Origin: Saccharopolyspora flava
GTDB lineage: Bacteria; Actinomycetota; Actinomycetes; Mycobacteriales; Pseudonocardiaceae
Assembly (NCBI RefSeq): GCF_900116135.1
Contig: NZ_FOZX01000005.1
Coordinates: 62,001 to 126,000, forward strand
Reading direction: 5' to 3'
Length of the DNA: 64,000 nucleotides
This document shows, piece by piece, positions 26,410 through 33,817 of the stretch. The notes below the pieces were generated by a model that saw nothing but the letters and a program-made list of their open reading frames with translations, had not been told where the DNA came from and searched no databases. How positions within the stretch are numbered: position 1 is the first letter of the stretch; every line of letters starts with the position of its first letter. The translations under genes were made by a program, and so were the position numbers.

Positions 26410-27518
26410 CGGCCCGGGGTGGTGACCCGCTCGGCCGGGTCCTGCGCACCGTCGTCGAACCCCGCGCCCGCGAGACCGACGATCAGGGCCGTTTCCCCCG
26501 CGAGACCGTCGCCGCCCTGGCGGAGGCGGGCCTGCTCGGCCTGACGCTGCCGAGCAGGTGCGGCGGAGGGGGTCGCGGCCTCGTCGAAGCCGTCGACGTG
26601 ATCACCAGGCTGGCCCGCGCCTGCGGCTCCACCGCCGCGATCCTCGCCTCGCACTACACCGCCACCGCCGCGCTGCGCCGCGACGCCGGACCCGAGCTGC
26701 TGCGCGAGGTGGCCGCCGGCCGGCACCTCACGAGCCTCGCCCTCGCCGAGCCCGGCAACCCCGGCACGATCCCCACCGGCCGCGCCGACAGCGCCGGCGG
26801 GGTCACCGCGCTGACCGCCCGCAAGAACTGGGTCACCGCCGCGGGCGAAGCCGACAGCTACCTGTGGTGCGGCCGCGAGGACGACGGCGGCCTGTCGTGG
26901 TGGCTCGTGCCCTCCCAGGCGCCCGGGCTGTGCGTCCCGGCGCACGCCGACGCGGTCGGGCTCCGCGGCAGCGCCACCGCCACCCTCACCGCCGATCCCG
27001 TCCGCGTCCCCGACTCCGCCCTGCTCGGCGCGCGCGGCGGGGGAGCGGACCCGCTCGTCGAGATCGTCCTGCCCTGGCTGTGCGCGCTGCAGGCCGCGCT
27101 CGCCCTCGGCCTGATGCAGGCCGTGCTCGCCCGCGGTGTCGCGTGCGTGACCGGCCCGCAGCCGTCCTGGTCGCGCTGGCAGGACCCGCCCGCCGAACGC
27201 CCCGAGGTGCGCGCCGACCTCGCCCGGATGCGCACCAAGGTCGACACCGCGGCGCTCGCGCTCACCGACGCCGTCGGAAGTCGTTGGCACGCCGACGGAC
27301 TCGAACGGCTCCTGCAGGCGCGGGCGCTCGCCGGGGAGCACGCCGTGCACGTCGCCGAACTCGGCATCAAGGTCTGCGGCCAGCACGCCTTCCGCAAGGA
27401 CTACGGCGTCGAGCGGCGGTTCCGCGACGCCCACACCGCCGCCCACGGCCAGCTGCCCGCCGACCGGGCCCTCGATCACCTCGCCCGGCTGACCTGCGGA
27501 CGACCGCTGCTGGGCTGA
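26406..27518 (+). CDS. Acyl-CoA dehydrogenase family protein
   Basis: A 370-residue flavoprotein of the acyl-CoA dehydrogenase fold: N-terminal helices (RFPRETVAALAEAGLLGLTLP), middle beta domain (LALAEPGNPGTIP, WVTAAGEADSYL, VPSQAPGLCVP) and C-terminal helices (LARMRTKVDTAALAL; CGQHAFRKDYGVERRFRDAHTAAHG). The usual catalytic Glu region is replaced by a shorter segment, as in many atypical members, so activity on an acyl-CoA is likely but the substrate is unknown. Divergent from the decarboxylase operon, with operator site C at its promoter. Confidence 0.8.
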   Translation: MTARGGDPLGRVLRTVVEPRARETDDQGRFPRETVAALAEAGLLGLTLPSRCGGGGRGLVEAVDVITRLARACGSTAAILASHYTATAALRRDAGPELLREVAAGRHLTSLALAEPGNPGTIPTGRADSAGGVTALTARKNWVTAAGEADSYLWCGREDDGGLSWWLVPSQAPGLCVPAHADAVGLRGSATATLTADPVRVPDSALLGARGGGADPLVEIVLPWLCALQAALALGLMQAVLARGVACVTGPQPSWSRWQDPPAERPEVRADLARMRTKVDTAALALTDAVGSRWHADGLERLLQARALAGEHAVHVAELGIKVCGQHAFRKDYGVERRFRDAHTAAHGQLPADRALDHLARLTCGRPLLG

Positions 27519-27563
27519 GGGCTCAGATGAGCACCTGCGGTGTTGCGTGAGCCGAACGAAGAG

Positions 27564-27598
27564 AAAGGGCGACCGCTCCCCACAAGCGGCCGCCCTTT
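27564..27598 (+). terminator. Rho-independent terminator after the acyl-CoA dehydrogenase
   Basis: Stem AAAGGGCGaCCGCT / AGCGGcCGCCCTTT with a short loop, ending in TTTGG. The rest of the 315-base gap 27519-27833 holds no recognisable gene. Confidence 0.75.
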
Positions 27599-27833
27599 GG
27601 TCCCCCTCCTGAACGGTGACGCCGGCGCCGGTGCGACGAATCCCCCATCCTCATCGAACCGGCGCCCGGCCACCCGAGCGACCGCGGAACCCAATTCAAC
27701 GGACGCCCTGTGCCCCAGGCAGGCAACAGGAATGCTGCCCCATCGGGCTTTCTCGCCACTTTCACAGCGGGGAAAGCCGAGGTGATGATCGTTTACGGCC
27801 GGCTTCCGCGGTCCCGCGCGCCCGTGCGGGAGG

Positions 27834-28526
27834 TCAGTCGCGCTCCTCCGCGCTCTGGTCCAGATAGGTCTTGCGGGTGTGCTCGGTGTGCTCGCGCATG
27901 AGCGCGGCCGCCGTGTCGGCGTCCTTCTTGGAGATCGCGTCGATGAGCGCGGAGTGCTCGTCCCAGGCCTGCTTGCCGCGGCTCTTGGCCACCGGCGTGT
28001 GGTACCAGCGGACCCGGCGGTTGATTTGCGAGGCCAGTTCGATGAGGACCTTGTTGCCCGACAGCTCGGTGATGGTGGCGTGCAGCTCCGAGTTGGCGGC
28101 CACGACCGCGTCGATGTCGTCGGCCTTGAGGGCGGCGACACCGCGCTTGTAGATCTGCTTGAGCCCGGCCACGCCCTCCTTGGTGGCGTGCTGGGCGGCC
28201 AGCCGTGCGGACTCGGCCTCCAGCAGGGTCCGCACGCTCAGCAGCTGGTCGGCCTCCTCGGGGGTGGGGCTGTGGACGAACGCGCCGTAGCCGGGGCGCA
28301 GGTCGACCCACTCGTCCTTCTTGAGCCACTGCAGGGCCTCGCGGACGGGCTGGCGGGAGACGCCCAGCGCCTCGGCCAGCTCCTTCTCCACCAGGTGCTG
28401 GCCCGGCTTGAGCTCGCCGGTGATGATCAGTTCGAGGATGGCCTCGTAGACCGTCTCGCGCAGCGGGACCGGGCGCGCCACCTGGCGGGCGGCGAGGCCC
28501 TCGGACGGTTTCGAGGTCAGGGACAT
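27834..28526 (-). CDS. GntR family regulator, FCD domain
   Basis: A 230-residue regulator: winged helix-turn-helix (about residues 22-88; LAEALGVSRQPVREALQWL) and an FCD ligand domain (about 95-220) with the metal-binding histidines in ANSELHATITELSGN, WDEHSALIDAI and MREHTEHT. FCD regulators usually sense small carboxylates and repress catabolic genes. A palindrome GCATACAGTATCC lies 59 bases upstream of its own start and the same core occurs at three other promoters in the locus, so it is the best candidate for the regulator of the CoA-thioester regulon. Confidence 0.9.
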   Translation of the reverse strand: MSLTSKPSEGLAARQVARPVPLRETVYEAILELIITGELKPGQHLVEKELAEALGVSRQPVREALQWLKKDEWVDLRPGYGAFVHSPTPEEADQLLSVRTLLEAESARLAAQHATKEGVAGLKQIYKRGVAALKADDIDAVVAANSELHATITELSGNKVLIELASQINRRVRWYHTPVAKSRGKQAWDEHSALIDAISKKDADTAAALMREHTEHTRKTYLDQSAEERD

Positions 28527-28560
28527 GCGGTCAGCTCCGGTTGCTCGTGGGCGATGCGGT

Positions 28561-28597
28561 CCACGGGCTCAGCCCGTGGCTTTAGCATACAGTATCC
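28561..28597. promoter_or_regulatory. GntR-type operator, site D, and adjacent hairpin
   Basis: GCATACAGTATCC at 28585-28597 matches sites A-C. Between it and the GntR start codon is a perfect hairpin CCACGGGCT-C-AGCCCGTGG (28561-28579), which would lie in the mRNA leader. The arrangement suggests autoregulation. Confidence 0.6.
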
Positions 28598-28785
28598 CGC
28601 CCCGCGTGGCCGGGAACGACGAGCGGCACCGCCGGTCGGTCCAGTGTGGACCAGGCCTTGGGCCGAACGGATGGATCACCGGTGTGGTCCTGGACACCGC
28701 CCTTCCGCCCGACTAGAACCACCGTTGCCAGGCCCGAGACCCGCGGCCTGCGGGGGATCGTCGACTCCCCACGCCGGAGGCGCCC

Positions 28786-29568
28786 ATGAGCGTGCCCGCC
28801 CTGGTCCCGTCCGCAGCGGTGATCGTGCTGCTCGCGGCCCTGACCGCCGACCTGCTCGCCTGCTCCCGGGGCCGCGCCCCCACCCGCGCCGACCCGCTGG
28901 TGGCCGGGGCCGCACTGCTCGCCGCACCCCTGCTGGCGGGGGTGCTGGCGCTGGACTCCCCGGCGCGGGCGGGCGAGTTCCTGGCCGCCTGGGGCGCGGC
29001 GCTGGCGATGACCGTCGTGCTCGTCGTGCTGCTGGTCGTGCTCACCCACCGCCTCCCGGGCTCGCACCGCCTCGTGCCCGCCGCCGTCGGCGCCTCGGCG
29101 CTGACCCGGATCGCGCTGGCCGGCACCGGGCTCCCCGGGCTCCCGTTGCTGTCGGCGGTCTCCGGGGCGGCGGTGCTGCTGGGCGCCTGGTGGCTGTTCC
29201 GGCGAGATGACTCCGGTCTGCCCGAACCCGGGGCCGCTCGGTTCGCCGCGATCCCGGCCGCCGTCGTCCTCGGCGCCTTCGCCGCGACGGCCACCGGGGG
29301 CGACGCGGCGCCGGTGCTGTGCGCGAACCTGCTGCCGCTGCTGGGTGCCGCGCGCGTGGTGCGCACGGCGTCCCCGCGGTGCCGCCGCGCGCCGGGCGCG
29401 GCGGTGGGCGGCGCGGCCGTGCTGGTGTTCTTCGGGGTGGAAGCGCTGCTGGCCGGGCTCGCCGGGCGCGGTCCCGGCCAGGACGCCTCGGTGACCGGGC
29501 TGTCGCTGGCGATGACGCTGCTGGTGGTGGTGCTCGGCGCGATCACCGCGGTGCGCTCGGGGCGTTGA
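28786..29568 (+). CDS. Divergent TerC-like multi-pass membrane protein
   Basis: A 260-residue protein with about eight hydrophobic helices. The layout of the N-terminal half (LLAALTADLLAC, then GEFLAAWGAALAMTVVLVV, then GAWWLFRRDD) resembles TerC, but the conserved acidic helix S-L-S-V-D-N of TerC is replaced by neutral residues. It could be a degenerate or repurposed TerC-type exporter, or an unrelated membrane protein with coincidental similarity. ATG follows GGAGGCGCCC. Sixty bases ahead of the amidase gene on the same strand. Confidence 0.55.
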   Translation: MSVPALVPSAAVIVLLAALTADLLACSRGRAPTRADPLVAGAALLAAPLLAGVLALDSPARAGEFLAAWGAALAMTVVLVVLLVVLTHRLPGSHRLVPAAVGASALTRIALAGTGLPGLPLLSAVSGAAVLLGAWWLFRRDDSGLPEPGAARFAAIPAAVVLGAFAATATGGDAAPVLCANLLPLLGAARVVRTASPRCRRAPGAAVGGAAVLVFFGVEALLAGLAGRGPGQDASVTGLSLAMTLLVVVLGAITAVRSGR

Positions 29569-29628
29569 CGATCACCGGACGCGAGCGCACGATGAGCTCT
29601 TCGCCGGAAACGCCGGGCTGGAGGCGCG

Positions 29629-31020
29629 TTGAGCACCGGAACACAGCACACGACGGGATATTTCCGCGGCCGCACCCTCGCCGAGCTGGGCGAGCGGTTG
29701 CGGGCCGACGAGATCCGCTCGGTCGACCTCGTCAAGGCCGCGCTGACCGCGATCGACGCGCTCGACGGGACGCTCAACGCCTTCGTCACCGTCGATCGCG
29801 CGGGAGCGCTGCGCGCCGCCGAGACCGCCGACGCCGAACTCGCCGACGGCCGCGATCGCGGTCCGCTGCACGGGATCCCGGTGGCGGTCAAGGACATCAT
29901 CGACGTCGCCGGGCTGCGCACCACCATGGGCTCGGCGCACTTCGCCGACCACGTGTCCACACAGGACGCCGAGTGCGTGACGCGGCTGCGCGAGGCCGGG
30001 GCGATCATCGTCGGCAAGACCACCACCCAGGAGTTCGCGTTCGGGCCCACCGGCGACCGCGCCCACAACGGCGCCTCCCGGAACCCGCACGACAGCGGGC
30101 GGATGACCGGCGGCTCCAGCGGCGGCAGCGGTGCCGCGGTCGCGGCCGGGATCGTGCCGCTGGCGCTGGGCACCGACACCGGCGGCTCGGTGCGCATCCC
30201 CGCCTCGCTGTGCGGCGTCGCCGGGTTCAAGCCGGCTTTCGACGCCGTGCCCACCGGCGGGGTGTTCCCGTTGTCGCAGACCCTCGACCACGTCGGCGTG
30301 CTCGCCGGCAGCCCCGCCGACTGCCGCACCGGCTACCGGGTGCTGGCCGGGCTGCGCCCGATGCCGCGCCGCGATCCCGGATCGGAGGTGCGCGTCGGCT
30401 GGATCCCGCCGGACCTGCTGCACCCCACCGATCCCCGGGTCGCCGAGCTCGCCCGCACCGCCCTGGACAGCGACGGACTCGACGTGCGCGAGATCCGGCC
30501 CGAGGGCCTGGACGGGATGCTGCGGGCCTTCGGCGCCATCCAGTTCAGCGAGGCCCACGCCGTGCACGCCGACCGCGTCGCCGAGGCGCCGCAGCTGTTC
30601 ACCGACGACGTGCTGGACCTGCTGCGCCAGGCGGGGGAGACCGCCGGGTGGCAGTACGTGCGGGCGCTGACCGACCGCGAGCGGTGGCGCGCCGAGGTCG
30701 CCGCGCTGCTCGACGAGGTCGACCTGCTGGCCATGCCCACCACCTGCGTCGCCGCACCCGAGATCGACCAGCGCCAGGTCGACATCGGCGGAACGCCGCT
30801 GCCGGTGCGCGGCTCGCTGATCGGGCTCACCCGGCCCTGGAACCTCGCCGGAGTCCCGGCGCTGTCGGTGCCCGCCGGAACCGTCGGCGGGCTCCCGGCC
30901 GGGCTGCAGCTCGTCGGCGCCCCCGGCCGGGAGGACGAGCTGTTCGCCGTGGCCGACGGCATCGGCGAGGCGCTGCAACGGTGGCGCGGCGGACCCCGAG
31001 CGGCTACCAAGGACGGGTGA
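29629..31020 (+). CDS. Amidase (amidase signature family)
   Basis: A 463-residue hydrolase with the Ser-cisSer-Lys triad: lysine in PVAVKDIIDVAG, the cis-serine in GRMTGGSSGGSGAAVAAG and the nucleophile in ALGTDTGGSVRIPA. Family members hydrolyse amides or allophanate, or form the GatA subunit; no gatB/gatC is adjacent and the C-terminus is GatA-like only in general, so a catabolic amidase is favoured. TTG start preceded by CTGGAGGCG. Its stop codon overlaps the GTG of the PHP gene (GTGA). Confidence 0.9.
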   Translation: MSTGTQHTTGYFRGRTLAELGERLRADEIRSVDLVKAALTAIDALDGTLNAFVTVDRAGALRAAETADAELADGRDRGPLHGIPVAVKDIIDVAGLRTTMGSAHFADHVSTQDAECVTRLREAGAIIVGKTTTQEFAFGPTGDRAHNGASRNPHDSGRMTGGSSGGSGAAVAAGIVPLALGTDTGGSVRIPASLCGVAGFKPAFDAVPTGGVFPLSQTLDHVGVLAGSPADCRTGYRVLAGLRPMPRRDPGSEVRVGWIPPDLLHPTDPRVAELARTALDSDGLDVREIRPEGLDGMLRAFGAIQFSEAHAVHADRVAEAPQLFTDDVLDLLRQAGETAGWQYVRALTDRERWRAEVAALLDEVDLLAMPTTCVAAPEIDQRQVDIGGTPLPVRGSLIGLTRPWNLAGVPALSVPAGTVGGLPAGLQLVGAPGREDELFAVADGIGEALQRWRGGPRAATKDG

Positions 31021-32006
31021 GCGAGGACGCCATCGCGGCGCTGCGCGAGATCGCCTTCTGGCTGGAGCGGCAGAACGCGCCCACCTACCGGGTGCGCGCC
31101 TTCCGGCGGGCGGCCGCCGTCCTCGACGACGTCGACGACCTCGACCGGCGCGTCGAGCGCGGCACGCTCACCGACCTGGAGGGCATCGGCCGCACCACCG
31201 CCACCGTCATCGCCCAGGCCCACGGTGGCCGCACACCCGACTACCTGGCGAAAGTCCGCGACGCGGCGGAGGTTCCGGAGCACGGGGCCGAGCTGCGGGC
31301 GGCGTTGCGCGGCGACTGCCACACCCACTCCGACTGGTCCGACGGCGGCAGCCCGATCGCCGAGATGGCCACCACCGCCCGCGCGCTCGGGCACGAGTGG
31401 GTGGCGCTGACCGACCACTCGCCGCGGCTGACCGTCGCGCGGGGCCTGTCCGCCGAGCGGCTGCGCGAGCAGCTCGACGTCGTCGCGCGGCTCAACCGGT
31501 CGCTCGCCCCGTTCCGCGTCCTCACCGGCATCGAGGTCGACATCCTCGGCGACGGTTCCCTCGACCAGGACGAGGACCTGCTGGCCGAGCTCGACGTGGT
31601 GGTCGCCAGCGTCCACTCCGACCTGCGGATGGCCTCCGCGCCGATGACCCGCCGCCTGGTCACCGCCGCGAGCAACCCGCACGTCGACGTGCTCGGGCAC
31701 TGCACCGGCAGGCTGATCGGCGACCGCAAGCGCCCGCAGTCCACCTTCGACGCGCGCGAGGTCTTCACCGCCTGCCGCGACCACGACGTCGCCGTGGAGA
31801 TCAACTCGCGGCCGGACCGGCTCGACCCGCCCCGCGAGCTGATGCGCCTGGCCCGGGATCTGGGCTGCGAGTTCAGCATCGACTCCGACGCCCACGCCCC
31901 GGGCCAGCTCGACTGGTTGGCCTACGGCTGCGCCCGCGCCGAGGAGTGCGGCATCGGCCCCGACCGCGTCCGCAACACCCGCCAAGCCGCGGATATCACC
32001 GGGTAG
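31017..32006 (+). CDS. PHP domain phosphoesterase with N-terminal helix-hairpin-helix region
   Basis: A 329-residue protein. Residues 1 to about 90 contain a Pol-beta-like helix-hairpin-helix region (LTDLEGIGRTTATVIAQAHGG). The PHP domain follows with its metal ligands in order: GDCHTHSDWSDGG, VALTDHSP, GIEVDI, ASVHSDL, LGHCTGR, EINSRPDRLDPP and SIDSDAHAPGQLDW. It resembles the end of PolX polymerases without the polymerase palm, so a DNA-linked phosphoesterase is possible, though histidinol-phosphatase-like activity cannot be excluded. Coupled to the amidase by a four-base overlap. Confidence 0.85.
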   Translation: MSEDAIAALREIAFWLERQNAPTYRVRAFRRAAAVLDDVDDLDRRVERGTLTDLEGIGRTTATVIAQAHGGRTPDYLAKVRDAAEVPEHGAELRAALRGDCHTHSDWSDGGSPIAEMATTARALGHEWVALTDHSPRLTVARGLSAERLREQLDVVARLNRSLAPFRVLTGIEVDILGDGSLDQDEDLLAELDVVVASVHSDLRMASAPMTRRLVTAASNPHVDVLGHCTGRLIGDRKRPQSTFDAREVFTACRDHDVAVEINSRPDRLDPPRELMRLARDLGCEFSIDSDAHAPGQLDWLAYGCARAEECGIGPDRVRNTRQAADITG

Positions 32007-32117
32007 AAGTCCCACTTGCGGGTCCGGTCAGCGGGCTGTCACCGTACGCCTGAGCCGCCGAAACCCCAGGTCCGGACCGGCTCCGTGAGGCAACGGCACG
32101 TGGAGAGCGAGGCGCTC

Positions 32118-33113
32118 ATGCCGGCTACCGAACCCGCCACCCCCACCCGCTCCGGCCACGGCGGGCCGCAGAACCTCGACCGCTTCCGCGCCGACGTCGC
32201 GCGCATCATCGACGTCTACCCGCACCAGCCGGTGTTCCCGCTGTTCGTGGAGCTGCGCGAGCTGCGGGACCGGGCGCTGAAGGTGCTGGAGCGGCGGGTG
32301 CCTGCCGAGCACGCCCGCGACTGGTTCCGCACCGCCGGGCTGGCCTGCGCCGCGATGTCCACCGCCGCCTTCGACCTCGGCCACCCCACCGCCGCCGAAG
32401 CCCAGGCCCGCACCGCGTTCCAGTGCGCCGAGCAGGCCGGGGACGACGCGCTGCGCTGCTGGATCCGCGGCACCCAGAGCCTGGTGGCCTACTGGGACGA
32501 CCGCGGCCGCGACGCCGTCGAACTCGCCCGCGACGGGCTGCGCTACCCGCCCGAGTCCGGCACCGCCGCGGTCCGGCTGGCCGCGATCGAGGCCCGCGCG
32601 CACGCGCGCCTGGGCGACGCCCACGCCGCCGAGCGCGCCCTGACCCGCGCCGAGCAGGCGCGCGAGGAGGTCGCCGAGGCCGACGTCCCGGGCGGGATGA
32701 TGGAGTTCCCGGTCGCCAAGCAGTACGCCTACGCCTCCTCGACGGCGCTGTGGCTGGGCGGGCAGGTCGGCCTGGCCCACGCCGAGCGGGACGCGATCAC
32801 CGCCATCGCCGGCTACGCCCAGGAACCGCCCGAGCGGCAGCGGGTCGGGGAGCTGTGCCTGGCGCGGCTGGACCTGGCCGAGGTGCGGCTGCGGGCGCGC
32901 GACCTCGACGGCGCCGCCGAGCAGGTCGATCTCGTGCTGGTCGCGGCCACCGCCCGGCGCACCGAGGCGGTGCTGCGGCGCCTGCGGCGGCTCGGCCGGT
33001 CGCTGGAACGCACACCCCTGCAGGCGGCGCCCGCGGCGGTGCGGCTGCGTGATCAGATCGGGTCGTTCTGCGCCGCGCGCGGCGTGTCGCCACTGGTCGG
33101 GCAGCCTCTTTGA
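32118..33113 (+). CDS. TPR-like protein (sensor region of XRE-type regulators, no HTH)
   Basis: A 331-residue helical protein with repeated Ala/Leu/Arg helix pairs (about residues 60-310), as in the tetratricopeptide part of large actinobacterial XRE regulators; the normal N-terminal DNA-binding helix-turn-helix is missing. The N-terminus starts MPATEPATPTRSGHGGPQNLDRFRADVARI. ATG follows GAGAGCGAGG. It could be a stand-alone signalling partner. No catalytic motif seen. Confidence 0.7.
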   Translation: MPATEPATPTRSGHGGPQNLDRFRADVARIIDVYPHQPVFPLFVELRELRDRALKVLERRVPAEHARDWFRTAGLACAAMSTAAFDLGHPTAAEAQARTAFQCAEQAGDDALRCWIRGTQSLVAYWDDRGRDAVELARDGLRYPPESGTAAVRLAAIEARAHARLGDAHAAERALTRAEQAREEVAEADVPGGMMEFPVAKQYAYASSTALWLGGQVGLAHAERDAITAIAGYAQEPPERQRVGELCLARLDLAEVRLRARDLDGAAEQVDLVLVAATARRTEAVLRRLRRLGRSLERTPLQAAPAAVRLRDQIGSFCAARGVSPLVGQPL

Positions 33114-33140
33114 ACCTTCAACCCCTGTTACTCTCGGGGC

Positions 33141-33629
33141 GTGAGCGATACGCGCTGGCTGAGCGATTCCGAGCAGCGCGCCTGGCGGAAGCTGGCCGCC
33201 CTGATGACGGTGGTCCCCGCTGCGCTGGACGCGCAGCTGCAGCGCGACGCGGGTCTGACGATGTTCGGCTACTGGGTCCTGTCGATGCTGTCGGAGGCGC
33301 CCGGCCGCGAGCTGCGGATGAGCCACCTGGCGCAGCAGTCCAACGCCTCGCCGTCGCGGGTCTCGCACGTGGTGTCCCGGCTGGAGCAGCAGGGCTTCGT
33401 CGCCCGCCGCAAGGCCGAGGACGACGCCCGCGGCAGCATCGCCGAGCTCACCGAAGCGGGCCTGGCCAAGGTCGTGGCCTCCGCTCCCGGCCACGTCGGG
33501 AAGGTTCGCTCGCTGATCATCGACGGCCTCGACGCCTCCCAGGTCGCGCTCCTCGACGACCTCTGCAGCGCCCTCCTCGCCCAGGTCGACCCCGGCGGCA
33601 CCCTCTCGGTCACCCCACCCGAGCACTGA
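33141..33629 (+). CDS. MarR family transcriptional regulator
   Basis: A 162-residue MarR regulator with a winged helix (about residues 40-115): MSHLAQQSNASPSRVSHVVSRLEQQGFVARRKAEDDARGSIAELT. These dimers usually repress efflux or catabolic genes and release DNA on binding phenolic ligands. GTG start 27 bases after the TPR gene. Its target is not evident; the convergent ABC exporter lies 190 bases beyond. Confidence 0.9.
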   Translation: MSDTRWLSDSEQRAWRKLAALMTVVPAALDAQLQRDAGLTMFGYWVLSMLSEAPGRELRMSHLAQQSNASPSRVSHVVSRLEQQGFVARRKAEDDARGSIAELTEAGLAKVVASAPGHVGKVRSLIIDGLDASQVALLDDLCSALLAQVDPGGTLSVTPPEH

Positions 33630-33663
33630 CGCGCCCCAGGTGCACCCCCTGCCCGTGACGTCC

Positions 33664-33761
33664 CTCCGGTGGGGTGCGGTGTTGGCAGGGGACAGTTTTA
33701 GCCATAATTATCCGGACATTTCGGACGTTGATCATGGGTGATTCTGGCAAAAACTGTCCCC
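33664..33761 (+). repeat. Dispersed hairpin element, copy 2
   Basis: Arms GGGGACAGTTTTAGCCATAAT (33688-33708) and ATTCTGGCAAAAACTGTCCCC (33741-33761) pair with two mismatches around a 32-base loop. Loop and left flank (ctccggtggggtgcgg, 33664-33679) match copy 1 at 4596-4692 in reverse orientation. Like copy 1 it lies between convergent genes (MarR and ABC exporter). Confidence 0.85.
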
Positions 33762-33817
33762 TGGCGACGAACGTCCCCACCGCGACTCGCGGACAGGGGA
33801 GTGAGGACCGCCGACCG

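Noticed and set aside
27519..27833. Short frames in the gap after the acyl-CoA dehydrogenase
   Set aside because: No ribosome site or recognisable composition; only the terminator hairpin is supported.
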